From Oscillospiraceae bacterium (GTDB lineage: Bacteria; Bacillota_A; Clostridia; Oscillospirales; Oscillospiraceae), in the NCBI GenBank assembly GCA_017540945.1, contig JAFYAB010000108.1:1-31400 (forward strand): a stretch of DNA of 31,400 bases, in the 5' to 3' direction. Of the stretch, positions 6,721-15,139 are shown piece after piece. Below the pieces are notes generated by a model. The model made no database searches. It worked only from the letters and a program-made list of their open reading frames with translations, and had not been told where the DNA came from. The translations under genes and the position numbers were made by a program. Position 1 is the stretch's first letter. Every line of letters starts with the position of its first letter.

Positions 6721-7716
6721 TTATCGCATGCCCTTGTCGTAGGGGATGCCCTCGGCCTTGGGGGCGCGGGACTTCTTGGAGGTCAGGATCAGAACGATCA
6801 GCGTGACGATGTAGGGCAGCAGATTGTAAATCTTGCCGATCTCCTTCACGCCCTGGAAGTTCGGGAGGAAGGGGATCATCGTGTAGGCCGTGCCGACCAC
6901 CTTGAACAGGGCGAAGAACAGGGCGCTGAACAGGATCCGTCCCGGCATCCAGTTGCCGAAGATCATGACCGCCAGGGCAAGGAAGCCGTAGCCGCCCACG
7001 TCGCCGGAGAAGGAGGCGCCTGCCACCAGCACGTAGGCCAGGCCGCCGATGCCGCCCAGGAAACCGGAGATCATAACGCCGGCGTAGCGCATCTTATACA
7101 CGCTGATGCCCACGGAGGCCGCCGCCTGGGGATGCTCGCCGCAGGCCCGGAGCCGCAGACCGAAGCGGGTGCGGAAGAGGACGAACCAGGCGATGGCCAG
7201 CAGGATGGCCGCCAGAGGGATCGTGATGTAGAACTTCTTGAAAAGGGTCGGCAGGAAGTCCACGTTGACCTGGCCGGTGATGCCGATGGTCTCGGCCTTC
7301 AGTCTGGTCCAGGAGGGGATGGCGATGTCGGTGTGGCCCTTGCCCTGGATGGCCCAGGCCAGCACCACGCAGAAGGCGGGGGCGAAGATGTTCAGCGCCG
7401 TGCCGCCGATGGTCTGATCCGCTTTCAGGTTGACAGCCGCGAAGGCCAGCAGCAGGGAGAAAATCATGCCGCTGACGCCGGCTACCAGCGCCGCCACCAA
7501 AACCGCCAGCTGCGCTGTGCCGGGATTCGCGCCCCAGCCTGCCTTATTCAGCACTTGGAGCATCAGGCAGCTGACCAAAGCGCCTATGATCATGATACCG
7601 TCCAGGGCGATGTTGATGACGCCGGAGCGCTCGGAATACATACCGCCCAGAGCCACCAGCAGCAGAGGAACCGCGAAGCAGATCGTCAGATTGAGAATAC
7701 TGGCAAATACTGTCAT
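6721..7716 (-). CDS. ABC transporter permease, BMP/nucleoside family (NupQ/YufQ-like)
   Basis: This is the second membrane subunit of a nucleoside-type ABC importer. The 331-residue protein is strongly hydrophobic, with about eight to nine membrane segments. It carries the family segment RSGVINIALDGIMIIGAL near the N-terminus and the cytoplasmic coupling region FGLRLRACGEHPQAAASVGI around residues 183-203. It overlaps the upstream permease by four bases (ATGA), so the two are probably translationally coupled. Known members of this branched-chain-amino-acid-like permease family, such as YufQ/NupQ, import nucleosides. The assignment to nucleosides is supported by the salvage genes on both sides. 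No defects were seen. Confidence 0.92.
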   Translation of the reverse strand: MTVFASILNLTICFAVPLLLVALGGMYSERSGVINIALDGIMIIGALVSCLMLQVLNKAGWGANPGTAQLAVLVAALVAGVSGMIFSLLLAFAAVNLKADQTIGGTALNIFAPAFCVVLAWAIQGKGHTDIAIPSWTRLKAETIGITGQVNVDFLPTLFKKFYITIPLAAILLAIAWFVLFRTRFGLRLRACGEHPQAAASVGISVYKMRYAGVMISGFLGGIGGLAYVLVAGASFSGDVGGYGFLALAVMIFGNWMPGRILFSALFFALFKVVGTAYTMIPFLPNFQGVKEIGKIYNLLPYIVTLIVLILTSKKSRAPKAEGIPYDKGMR

Positions 7717-8822
7717 CTTACTTTTTCCACCTCTCTTCCACGATTCATCAGCTTGGTAAGTTTCAGACGAATGAGCAGGCTGACCGCCGCCAGATAGATG
7801 ATGACGGCCATGACGATGTCGGTGGCTTCCGTGGCGTAGTCCTGGGACTGCATGGCAATGCCGCCCAGACGCAGGAAGGCGATGAAGATCGCGCTCAGGA
7901 TACAGCCGATGGGATTCGAGTTTGCCAGCAAGGCCACGGAGATGCCGTCGAAGCCGGTGCTCAGGATCTTCTGCTCGATGGTATACTGCGCGCCGCCGGC
8001 TAAGTAGTATAGGCCGCCGCCGAGACCGGCCAGGGCGCCGGCAATGACCATGGACAGGACAATGTTCCGCTTGGCGCTGATGCCGGCATAGATGGCGGCG
8101 TTCTTGTTGAGACCGCAGGCCCGGAGCTCATAGCCGAAGGTGGTCTTGGTGAGGATCACCCACATGATGACGGCCACCACAATGGCGATCACAAGGCCAG
8201 CGTTCAGGTTGGAGTAGTTGAACAGATCGTTGAGGCCCATCTTGGGGATCACGGCGCCGGGATTGGCGGTGCCGAGAGCGGCGGTGCGGTCTTTGGAGGA
8301 AGCGCCCCAGGCCGCCGCCAGCATCTGGGCCCGGTTGGTGACGATGAAGTTGGTCAGGTTCATGCCGATCCAGTTCATCATAATGGAGGTGATGACCTCG
8401 TTGACGTTGAACAGCGCTTTGAACAGGCCGGGGAAGCAGCCCCACAGCGCGCCGCCGAGGAGCGCGCCTAGCAGGCACAGATACCAGGGCAGCTGCAGCT
8501 CAATGGCCAGGAACAGGGCGATCAACGCGCCGATGGTGTACTGGCCGGAAGCGCCGATGTTGAACAGGCCGACCTTGAAGGCAAAGGCCACCGCAAGGCC
8601 CACCATGATCAGAGGCGTCGCCGTATAGAGCACGTTGCCGATGGCACGGAAGCCATTGGTCAGCATGTTGGCCATGCCTGCGGGCGCCTTCGCCGGATTC
8701 AGAATCAGCAGCAAAAGGAATCCGAAGGCCAGGCCGATGAAGATGGAAATGAGGGAGGCCAGGATGCTGATCAGGCCCTGGTTTCCTCCGCCCCGCTTCA
8801 GCGGGCTTTTGTTTTCACTCAT
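7713..8822 (-). CDS. ABC transporter permease, BMP/nucleoside family (NupP/YufP-like)
   Basis: The first membrane subunit of the same importer has 369 residues and multiple hydrophobic segments. After a short basic N-terminus there is a first membrane helix at about residues 15-42. Family features are the VGLFNIGASGQYTIGAL segment around residues 86-102 and the FGYELRACGLNKNAAIYAGI coupling region. It overlaps the ATPase gene by four bases and the next permease by four bases, so ATPase, NupP-like and NupQ-like proteins should be made in balanced amounts. Heterodimeric permeases of this kind pair with a double-ABC ATPase and a BMP lipoprotein, all present here. Confidence 0.92.
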   Translation of the reverse strand: MSENKSPLKRGGGNQGLISILASLISIFIGLAFGFLLLLILNPAKAPAGMANMLTNGFRAIGNVLYTATPLIMVGLAVAFAFKVGLFNIGASGQYTIGALIALFLAIELQLPWYLCLLGALLGGALWGCFPGLFKALFNVNEVITSIMMNWIGMNLTNFIVTNRAQMLAAAWGASSKDRTAALGTANPGAVIPKMGLNDLFNYSNLNAGLVIAIVVAVIMWVILTKTTFGYELRACGLNKNAAIYAGISAKRNIVLSMVIAGALAGLGGGLYYLAGGAQYTIEQKILSTGFDGISVALLANSNPIGCILSAIFIAFLRLGGIAMQSQDYATEATDIVMAVIIYLAAVSLLIRLKLTKLMNRGREVEKVR

Positions 8823-10399
8823 GCCTGTACCTCCATTCTCTTCGCGCCGGCCATGTAGAGACCCAGCTCCTCCACCGTGGTGGTTTCGGGATCAAACTCG
8901 CCCACGATCTCGCCCTCGTACATGACCAGGATGCGGTCGGAGAGATTCATGACCTCGTCCAGCTCCAGGGAGACCAGGAGCACGCCCTTGCCGGCGTCGC
9001 GGTGGGCGATGATCTGCTTGTGGATGAACTCGATGGCGCCCACGTCCAGGCCGCGGGTGGGCTGGACCGCCACCAGGAGCTCGGGATCCTTGTCGATCTC
9101 ACGGGCAATGATGGCCTTCTGCTGGTTGCCGCCGGACATGGCCCGGGCCGGGGTGATGGGGCCCTGGCCGGAACGGACGTCGTATTCGTCGATCAGCCGA
9201 TTGGCATACTCGCGAACCTCGCCAAACTTGATGAAGCCGTGGGACTGGAACTGCGGATCCCAATAGCGCTGCAGGACCATGTTCTGCTCCAGAGTGTAGT
9301 CCAGGACCAGGCCGTGCTTGTGCCGGTCCTCGGGGATGTGGCTCATGCCCAGCTTGGAACGGTCGCGGATCTTCATCTTGGTGATGTCCTTGCCGCACAG
9401 CTCGATCCTGCCGGCGGACATGCTGTCGAGACCCGTCAGCGCGTGGATGAACTGGGTCTGGCCGTTGCCCTCGATACCCGCGAGGCAGACGACCTCGCCC
9501 CGGTGGACCTTGAAGCTGACGTTGGAAACGGCGTTGTTCTTGTGGACCTTGGAGGGAACGGTGACGCCCTGCACGTCCAGCACCACGTCGCCGAGCTCCG
9601 CGGGCTTCTTGTCGACCTTGAAGTTGACGTTGCGGCCCACCATCAGGCGGGACATTTCCTCCACGGAGGTATCCTTGACATCCACCGTGCCCATGTACTT
9701 GCCCTTCCGCAGGACGGAACAGCGGTCGGCGACGGCCTTGATCTCCGCCAGCTTATGGGTAATGAAGAGGATGGACTTGCCCTCCTTGGCGAAGCCCCGC
9801 ATGATCTCCATGAGCTCCCCGATCTCCTGGGGGGTCAGAACGGCGGTGGGCTCGTCGAAGATCAGGATCTCATTGTCGCGGTAGAGCATCTTGAGGATCT
9901 CCACGCGCTGCTGCATGCCAACGGAAATATCGGAGATCAGGGCATCCGGTTCGATCCGCAGGCCGTACTTCTCGGACAGGGCCATTACCTTCTTGCGGGC
10001 TTCTTTCTTCTGGAGGACGCCCATCTTCGTGGTCTCGTCGCCGAGGATGATGTTGTCCAGAACGGAGAAGCATTCCACGAGCTTGAAGTGCTGGTGCACC
10101 ATGCCGATGTGCAGGGCGGTGGCGTCGTTGGGGCTGTTGATCTTGACGACCTGGCCGTCCTTTTTGATGATGCCCTCCTCAGGCTGGTAGAGGCCGAAGA
10201 GCACACTCATCAAAGTAGATTTTCCGGCGCCGTTTTCACCAAGCAAGGCGTGTATCTCACCGCGTCGGAGCTGGAGCGTAATGTTGTCGTTGGCGATGAT
10301 GCCGGGGAAACGCTTCGTGATATTGAGCATCTCGATCACGTAATCGTTCTTCTCCGGAGTCTCGACAACATCGGCCTTGACAACGTCGTTTTCGCTCAT
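8819..10399 (-). CDS. ABC transporter ATP-binding protein with two ABC domains (NupO/YufO-like)
   Basis: The 526-residue protein holds two tandem ABC domains and powers nucleoside import at the inner face of the membrane. Domain 1 has a full Walker A (GENGAGKST), a Q-loop, an atypical signature (SVGMQQ) and Walker B (ILIFDEPTA). Domain 2 has a degenerate Walker A (GIEGNGQTQ), signature MSGGNQQK and a partly altered Walker B region (ELLVAVQPTRGLD). A degenerate second site is normal in the RbsA/YufO-type family, so this is not decay. The start is placed at 10399 (MSEND), nine bases after GGAAG; the ATG three codons upstream (10408) abuts that site and is less likely. A promoter at 10449-10478 serves this gene and both permeases. 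Confidence 0.93.
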   Translation of the reverse strand: MSENDVVKADVVETPEKNDYVIEMLNITKRFPGIIANDNITLQLRRGEIHALLGENGAGKSTLMSVLFGLYQPEEGIIKKDGQVVKINSPNDATALHIGMVHQHFKLVECFSVLDNIILGDETTKMGVLQKKEARKKVMALSEKYGLRIEPDALISDISVGMQQRVEILKMLYRDNEILIFDEPTAVLTPQEIGELMEIMRGFAKEGKSILFITHKLAEIKAVADRCSVLRKGKYMGTVDVKDTSVEEMSRLMVGRNVNFKVDKKPAELGDVVLDVQGVTVPSKVHKNNAVSNVSFKVHRGEVVCLAGIEGNGQTQFIHALTGLDSMSAGRIELCGKDITKMKIRDRSKLGMSHIPEDRHKHGLVLDYTLEQNMVLQRYWDPQFQSHGFIKFGEVREYANRLIDEYDVRSGQGPITPARAMSGGNQQKAIIAREIDKDPELLVAVQPTRGLDVGAIEFIHKQIIAHRDAGKGVLLVSLELDEVMNLSDRILVMYEGEIVGEFDPETTTVEELGLYMAGAKRMEVQA

Positions 10400-10448
10400 G
10401 CTTTTCATCTTCCTTTCTTGTGGTTTTCGGGCATAACTGCGCATCATT

Positions 10449-10478
10449 ATTATACCTTAAATCCCTCCCAAAAGACAA
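10449..10478 (-). promoter_or_regulatory. Promoter of the ATPase/permease operon
   Basis: On the minus strand TTGTCT (10473-10478) and a perfect TATAAT (10449-10454) are separated by 18 bases. It lies 50 bases upstream of the ATPase start and downstream of the BMP-gene terminator, so transport subunits and binding protein can be expressed at different levels. Confidence 0.8.
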
Positions 10479-10577
10479 GAAGAATTTTCGCCAAAGTCCG
10501 TGTATTTCCCGGGATTTCGGTATTTTTATGCGGTTTTCACAATTTCAGACTGGTTGATTTGTATGAAAACGCAAAAG

Positions 10578-10604
10578 CCGGGGCGCTCGCTGGGAGCGCC
10601 CCGG
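10578..10604 (-). terminator. Intrinsic terminator of the BMP lipoprotein gene
   Basis: An 11-bp GC-rich perfect stem (CCGGGGCGCTC with 10594-10604) has a five-base loop, followed on the minus strand by CTTTTGCGTTTTC. It is about 30 bases after the stop codon. Confidence 0.88.
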
Positions 10605-10634
10605 TGGGAGTTGTATTCAGTTCAAAAAACCAAA

Positions 10635-11792
10635 TTACTGCCAATCAACGTTGACGTTGGGCGTCTCGGGATGCTTGTCGGGGTCGGAGTTGTTGTCGAT
10701 CTTGATGGAACCGTCAACAATGCCCTTGAACAGCTCGTCGTAGTTCTCCTTGGTGAAGGTCTTGAACTTGGAGGTCTCCATGGGCAGGCCGACGCAGTCG
10801 GACTCAGCGCCCAGGGACTGGCACTTGCCGGCATAGGCCTCGGGCCACTTCCAGCCGTTCTCAGCGCACTGGGTGAGGGACAGCAGCACGGAGTTGGACA
10901 GAGCCTTCATGGCGGAGGTGATGATGACCTCGGACTCGTTGCTCTGGTCGACGTCGACGCCGATCATCAGGCCGTTGTTGGCCTCAGCAGCAGTCAGGCA
11001 GGACAGGTAGATGCCGCCGCCGCAGGCGAAGACAACCTGAGTGCCCTCGGCATACCATGTATCCATCTTGGAAGCGATCTCGTCGGTGGGAGCGAAGGAG
11101 CCGGAGTACCAGTACTTGATCTCCACGGTCTTGCCGAGCTTCTCAGCGGCGGCGTTGGCGCCCTGAACGAAGCCCTGGCCATAGCGGACAACAGCGGGAA
11201 CGGACATGCCGCCCAGGAAGCCCAGCTTCTCATAGCCGTCGATGACAGCGGCGTAGCCGGCCAGGTAGCCGCACTGCTCTTCCTTGTAGATAACAAGAGC
11301 AACGTTGGCGGGGATGGTGTCGGCCTTCAGATCGCCCTCAGAGACGTCCAGAGCCAGGAAGTTCACGTCGGGGTTGGCCAGAGCGCAGGTGTTGCAGGCA
11401 GGCCCGAACAGGAAGCCGGCCATCACGATGGTCTTGAAGCCGTCCTTAATGGCCTGGTTGATGGCGTCCTCACGGGACTGATCGGTGTCCTCGGAGGGCT
11501 TGTAGTAGGTGACGTCGCAGCCGGAAGCCTTGCCGAAACGGGTCACGCCCTCATAGGTGTACTGGTTGAAGGAGTGGTCGTCGATGTTGCCGACGTCAGT
11601 GACGAAAGCGACCTTCATATCGCCGCCGTCAACCTTGGCGTCAGTCTGCGCGGGAGCGTCGGTCTTCGCGGGCTCGGCACCCTGGGTGCCGTCGGGGGCC
11701 TTGGTCTCGTTGCCGGGCTTGGTTTCAGCGCAGCCGACGAACAGGGTGGCGACCATGGCGAGCACAAGAAGCAGGCAAACAAGTTTCTTCAT
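10635..11792 (-). CDS. BMP-family substrate-binding lipoprotein (PnrA/NupN-like)
   Basis: The 385-residue protein is the extracellular binding subunit of the adjacent ABC importer. The signal peptide ends in lipobox FVGC with acylated C21, followed by an acidic, Ala/Thr/Pro-rich linker to about residue 57. The mature domain begins MKVAFVTDVGNIDDHSFNQ, the hallmark start of BMP/PnrA proteins, whose characterised members bind purine and other nucleosides. The motif SFNQ followed by a GV helix and the later GVDVDQS segment are family features. The ribosome binding site GGAGG precedes the ATG at 11792. The gene has its own promoter and terminator, as expected for a binding protein needed in excess over the membrane subunits. 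Exact substrate range is inferred from neighbours tdk, deoD, deoB, cdd and udk. Confidence 0.93.
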   Translation of the reverse strand: MKKLVCLLLVLAMVATLFVGCAETKPGNETKAPDGTQGAEPAKTDAPAQTDAKVDGGDMKVAFVTDVGNIDDHSFNQYTYEGVTRFGKASGCDVTYYKPSEDTDQSREDAINQAIKDGFKTIVMAGFLFGPACNTCALANPDVNFLALDVSEGDLKADTIPANVALVIYKEEQCGYLAGYAAVIDGYEKLGFLGGMSVPAVVRYGQGFVQGANAAAEKLGKTVEIKYWYSGSFAPTDEIASKMDTWYAEGTQVVFACGGGIYLSCLTAAEANNGLMIGVDVDQSNESEVIITSAMKALSNSVLLSLTQCAENGWKWPEAYAGKCQSLGAESDCVGLPMETSKFKTFTKENYDELFKGIVDGSIKIDNNSDPDKHPETPNVNVDWQ

Positions 11793-11815
11793 TTTGTTTT
11801 TTCCTCCATATTCCT

Positions 11816-11852
11816 TTATCAGAATTATGATAAGCGCATATTACGCGCTTTA
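11816..11852 (-). promoter_or_regulatory. Dyad and hairpin in the BMP gene leader, possible operator
   Basis: TTATCA-6-TGATAA (11816-11833) is a perfect inverted repeat between the promoter and the ribosome binding site. An overlapping AAGCGC/GCGCTT dyad lies at 11832-11850. The position suits a repressor site sensing nucleosides, but no regulator gene is present in the window. Confidence 0.45.
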
Positions 11853-11863
11853 CCAACAGATGC

Positions 11864-11892
11864 ATTATGCCACAGACAGAGGCAAAAATCAA
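11864..11892 (-). promoter_or_regulatory. Promoter of the BMP lipoprotein gene
   Basis: On the minus strand TTGATT (11887-11892) and CATAAT (11864-11869) are separated by exactly 17 bases, about 72 bases before the start codon. It lies between the cdd stop and the BMP gene. Confidence 0.8.
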
Positions 11893-11931
11893 GAGCGTTT
11901 TCTAAATTTGTGCGGATTTCACAAAAATATT

Positions 11932-12345
11932 TTATTTCATGTCCGCGCCGGAAAAGCTATATGGCAATAATTCTCCCAAGGTGGTGGGAATATACTCGCC
12001 GTTTTCCTTCGCCAGATAGAGCTTGAAATCCAGGCCGCAGAATTCCCGCAGCACCTGGCGGCAGACGCCGCAGGGCGGGAACAGACCCGTGAGCTCCTCC
12101 CCGGCCCGGCCGCCGGCCACAGCGATCGCCTCGAAATCCCGATGCCCGTCGTAGACGGCCTTGAACACCGCCACCCGCTCGGCGCAGATCGTGGGCCCGA
12201 AGGCGGCGTTCTCAATGTTGCAGCCCTGATAGACCGTCCCGTCCCGACACAGCAGGGCCGCGCCCACCGCGAAGCCGGAATAAGGAACGTATGCCTTTGA
12301 TCTTGCGTCCTTTGCCATTTCGACGAGTGCTTCTGGTGTCGTCAT
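11932..12345 (-). CDS. cdd: Cytidine deaminase
   Basis: Cytidine deaminase converts cytidine and deoxycytidine to uridine and deoxyuridine. The 137-residue protein is the usual length of the tetrameric type. Zinc ligands C54, C92 and C95 lie in the CAERVA and PCGVC motifs, with catalytic E56. The CNIENAAFG substrate segment is intact at residues 42-50. The ATG at 12345 overlaps the deoB stop by four bases (ATGA), with GGAGGAAA upstream, so it is coupled to deoB. It is the last gene of the tdk-deoD-deoB-cdd group. No clear terminator follows before the BMP promoter. Confidence 0.95.
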   Translation of the reverse strand: MTTPEALVEMAKDARSKAYVPYSGFAVGAALLCRDGTVYQGCNIENAAFGPTICAERVAVFKAVYDGHRDFEAIAVAGGRAGEELTGLFPPCGVCRQVLREFCGLDFKLYLAKENGEYIPTTLGELLPYSFSGADMK

Positions 12346-13508
12346 TCGAGAATTTCCTCCTTAAAGCTCTTGCCCTCCGTCTCCAGGGGCAGTCCGAAGG
12401 CGTCGCAGATGGTGGCGGCGATGTTGGCGAAGCAGGTGCGGGTGCCCAGCTTGGCGGGCTTGACCTTCTGCCCCAGAACCAGCAGCGGGATGTACTCCCG
12501 GGTGTGGTCGGTGGTGGCGGTGTAGCCCGGGTCACAGCCGTGGTCCGCGGTGATCATTACCATGTCCTCTGGGCCCATCTTCTTCATGAATTCGCCCAGC
12601 CATGTGTCGAACTCCGTCAGCGCGGCGGCGTAGCCGTCGATGTCGCGGCGGTGGCCGTAAAGCATATCGAAGTCCACCAGGTTGATGAAGCAAAGGCCGG
12701 TGAAGTCCTTGTCGGCGTAGACCATGGTTTTCGCCATTCCGTCGGTGTTGCCCTTGGTGTAGACGTGCTCCGTGGTGCCCCGGCCGGCGAAAATGTCAAA
12801 AATCTTGCCCACGGCGATGGAGTCCAGGCCTCCGTCCTTGAAGGCGTCCAGCATGGTCTTCCGGGGGGGCTCCAGGGAAAAGTCGTGGCGGTTGGCGGTA
12901 CGGGTGTAGTGACCGCTGGTGCCGACGAAGGGGCGGGCGATGACCCGGCCCACACCGTGCTTGCCCTGTAGAATTTTCCGGGCGATGCGGCAGTATTCGT
13001 AGAGCTGCTCCACGGGAACCACGTCCTCATGGGCCGCGATCTGGAATACGGAGTCGGCGGAGGTATAGACGATCAGGTCGCCGGTCCGCACATGCTCGTC
13101 GCCGTATTTGTCGATGACGGCGGTGCCGGACCAGGGAGCGTTGGCCAGGACCCCGCGGCCGGTGGCCTCCCGGAAGGGCTTCAGGACCTCCTCGGGAAAG
13201 CCGTTGGGATAGGTGGGCATGGGATCGGGCGAGACGATGCCGGCGATCTCCCAGTGGCCGATGGTGGTGTCCTTGCCCATGGAGGATTCCGACAGCTTGC
13301 CGTAGGCTCCGCAGGGGCGCTCCACAGGTCCCAGAAATTCCAGGCCGGGAATGTTGCCGAGGCCCGCTGCCCGCATATTGGGAACGGACAGCAGCTTGGA
13401 GCTGGCGCAGGACCGCAGGGTATTGACTCCCACATCCCCAAACAGATGGGCGTCCCGCATCTCACCGGCGCCGCAGGAGTCCAAAACGAAGAGGAATACA
13501 CGTTTCAT
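12342..13508 (-). CDS. deoB: Phosphopentomutase
   Basis: Phosphopentomutase interconverts (deoxy)ribose 1-phosphate and 5-phosphate, linking nucleoside phosphorolysis to central metabolism. The 388-residue protein belongs to the alkaline-phosphatase superfamily type. It begins MKRVFLFVLDSCGAGEM with the first metal-binding aspartate D10. The second metal site is visible near the C-terminus as TADHGCDPG followed by TDHTREY. The ATG at 13508 is followed by an unbroken family N-terminus and preceded by AAAGGAAAAC. It follows deoD, whose product it consumes, after a 127-base gap holding 7-base arrays. Confidence 0.95.
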   Translation of the reverse strand: MKRVFLFVLDSCGAGEMRDAHLFGDVGVNTLRSCASSKLLSVPNMRAAGLGNIPGLEFLGPVERPCGAYGKLSESSMGKDTTIGHWEIAGIVSPDPMPTYPNGFPEEVLKPFREATGRGVLANAPWSGTAVIDKYGDEHVRTGDLIVYTSADSVFQIAAHEDVVPVEQLYEYCRIARKILQGKHGVGRVIARPFVGTSGHYTRTANRHDFSLEPPRKTMLDAFKDGGLDSIAVGKIFDIFAGRGTTEHVYTKGNTDGMAKTMVYADKDFTGLCFINLVDFDMLYGHRRDIDGYAAALTEFDTWLGEFMKKMGPEDMVMITADHGCDPGYTATTDHTREYIPLLVLGQKVKPAKLGTRTCFANIAATICDAFGLPLETEGKSFKEEILE

Positions 13509-13533
13509 AGTATCGTTTTCCTTTCTTGTTTGT

Positions 13534-13643
13534 GCAGAATGAAGAGTGAAGAGATTCGGTATTTTTCTATTCCTTGAATTGAAAAATGTAATTGAAACTG
13601 ATGAAAAGCGTCACCTCGTGTTCACTATTCACTATTCACTTTT
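13534..13643. repeat. Inverted 7-base tandem arrays between deoD and deoB
   Basis: The left arm has two to three AGTGAAG-type heptads (13537-13553), followed by TTCGGTATTTTT. The right arm has TTCACTA, TTCACTA, TTCACTT heptads (13621-13641), the complement of the same unit. The arms face each other across about 70 bases of AT-rich DNA with no gene. The same architecture recurs at 19875-19984. Confidence 0.78.
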
Positions 13644-14379
13644 CAAGTTTTACCGCCGTCTCCAGCGCCACCTTCATCATCTGCTCGAAGCCGGTCTGGC
13701 GCTCGTCGGCGCTGAGGAACTCGCGGCGAACCAGCTGGTCGGAGACGGTGCAGATGCACAGGGCGTTCTTCCTCAGGCGGGCCGCGTTGAGGTAGAGGGC
13801 GGCGGATTCCATCTCGATGGCCATAATGCCCATCTTCTGCCAATTCTTCTTGGGGTTCAGCGCGTCGGGAACACCCTCGTCGTCGTCATAGAAGAAGTCT
13901 GAGGAGAGAATGTTGCCCACATGGTAGACAGCGCCCAGCTCCTCGGCGGCCTGGGTGGCGGCGTGGAGCATCTCAAAGGAGCAGATGGGTGCGAAGCTGC
14001 CCATCAGATGGAACTGGTCCTGGTAGTTGGAGTCCATGGAGGCGCCCATGGCCATGACGATGTCCTTCAGGTTGATGTCGGGCTGGATGGCGCCGGCGGA
14101 GCCGATGCGCATGATATTCTGGACGCCGTAGGCCTCGTAGAGCTCCCGGGAATAGATGCCGATGGAGGGCATGCCCATGCCGGAGGCCATGACGGAGACC
14201 CGGACGCCCTTATAGGTGCCGGTATAGCCCTGGACGCCCCGGACGTTGTTGACCAGGACCGGGTTCTCCAGGAAGTGCTCCGCGATGTAGTGGGATCGCA
14301 GGGGATCGCCCGGCATCAGGACCGTTTGGGCGAAATCACCGAGCTTTGCCTTGATATGGGGAGTCGGGGCTGTCATCAT
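13636..14379 (-). CDS. deoD: Purine-nucleoside phosphorylase, DeoD type
   Basis: DeoD cleaves purine (deoxy)nucleosides with phosphate to free base and (deoxy)ribose 1-phosphate. The 247-residue protein matches the hexameric bacterial type. It starts PTPHIKAKLGDFAQTVLMPGDPLRSHYIAEHFLEN, here named only by its key parts: the H in PHI, the phosphate-site GDPLR, and later MEMESAALY with the ribose-binding glutamates. The C-terminal catalytic region TVSDQLV is present. Two ATGs are adjacent; 14379 is chosen because AAAGGAG lies nine bases upstream. The last codons run close to the heptad array. It sits between tdk and deoB. Confidence 0.94.
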   Translation of the reverse strand: MMTAPTPHIKAKLGDFAQTVLMPGDPLRSHYIAEHFLENPVLVNNVRGVQGYTGTYKGVRVSVMASGMGMPSIGIYSRELYEAYGVQNIMRIGSAGAIQPDINLKDIVMAMGASMDSNYQDQFHLMGSFAPICSFEMLHAATQAAEELGAVYHVGNILSSDFFYDDDEGVPDALNPKKNWQKMGIMAIEMESAALYLNAARLRKNALCICTVSDQLVRREFLSADERQTGFEQMMKVALETAVKLEK

Positions 14380-14431
14380 AATTGTTTGCTCCTTTCAGGT
14401 AATATATAAATTTCAATTGATCCTTTTTTGC

Positions 14432-15025
14432 TCAATGCTTGTGCAGCTTGATCTTCCGGTGCTCGGTAATCGCCTTCTGCCAGCAGCGGTGACACATGGC
14501 GATGTAGCAGTCGTTGCCGCCCAGAACCACCTGAGCGCCCTCGGTGACCACATATCCCTCACTGTCGATCCGGGCGTTGACCGTGGCCTTGGAGCCGCAG
14601 TCGCAGATGGTCTTGATCTCCTGGATGGAGTCCGCCAGCTCAAAGAGGCGGCGGCTGCCGGGGAAGAGCTTGGTCTGGAAGTCGGAGCGCAGGCCAAAGC
14701 AGAGCACCGGGATGTCCAGCTCGTCCACGATCCGGCGGAGCTGGTCGATCTGCTCCGGCGGGAAGAACTGGCACTCGTCCACAATGACCACGTCCGCGTC
14801 TCGCTGGGGGAAGAGGGCAAAGAGATCCGCCTCCGGCGCCATGGCCTCCGCCTCGGCCATCAGACCGATGCGGGATTTCACCACGGAAGCCCCGTCCCGC
14901 TTGTCGGTGGCCGGTTTGATGAGCCAGACCCGCATATCGTTCTCTTCATAGTTATACTTGGTAATCAATGCCTGGGCCGTCTTTGAGGAGCCCATGGCTC
15001 CGTACTTGAAATATAGCTTTGCCAT
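14432..15025 (-). CDS. tdk: Thymidine kinase, type II
   Basis: Thymidine kinase makes dTMP from thymidine and ATP. The 197-residue protein is of the bacterial/cytosolic TK1 type. P-loop GAMGSSKT is at residues 9-16, the VDECQFF segment holds the catalytic region, and the zinc-lasso cysteines are visible as CDCGSK and a later C-H-R-C near the C-terminus. The ATG at 15025 has GGGAGG seven bases upstream. It is the first gene of the salvage group tdk-deoD-deoB-cdd, driven by a near-consensus promoter at 15053-15081. Confidence 0.96.
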   Translation of the reverse strand: MAKLYFKYGAMGSSKTAQALITKYNYEENDMRVWLIKPATDKRDGASVVKSRIGLMAEAEAMAPEADLFALFPQRDADVVIVDECQFFPPEQIDQLRRIVDELDIPVLCFGLRSDFQTKLFPGSRRLFELADSIQEIKTICDCGSKATVNARIDSEGYVVTEGAQVVLGGNDCYIAMCHRCWQKAITEHRKIKLHKH

Positions 15026-15052
15026 ACTGTGCCTCCCGTCTTCGATACGAAT

Positions 15053-15081
15053 ATTATACTATATTTACGCTGATTATGCAA
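15053..15081 (-). promoter_or_regulatory. Promoter of the tdk-deoD-deoB-cdd group
   Basis: On the minus strand TTGCAT (15076-15081) and a perfect TATAAT (15053-15058) are exactly 17 bases apart, 28 bases upstream of tdk. Confidence 0.85.
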
Positions 15082-15100
15082 CGAATTTTTGGCTGAAACG

Positions 15101-15135
15101 CATAAAAAAACAGGGCGACGCCCTGTTTTTTTATG
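15101..15135. terminator. Terminator after ftsH
   Basis: A 16-bp perfect stem (15101-15116 with 15120-15135) has a GC base next to an A/T-rich foot and a three-base loop, so seven Ts follow the GC stem on either strand. It lies five bases beyond the ftsH stop and insulates the tdk promoter. Confidence 0.9.
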
Positions 15136-15139
15136 GGTT

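Noticed and set aside
8819..10399. Degenerate second nucleotide site of the ATPase as a sign of decay
   Set aside because: Altered Walker A in the C-terminal ABC domain is usual in RbsA/YufO-like ATPases.
11793..11870. Purine riboswitch in the BMP leader
   Set aside because: The leader is only about 65 bases and holds simple dyads; I cannot find the conserved core of a purine or preQ1 aptamer.
9002..12026. Long plus-strand open frames opposite the ATPase and BMP genes
   Set aside because: Both lie antisense to well-supported genes and have no recognisable motif or ribosome binding site.
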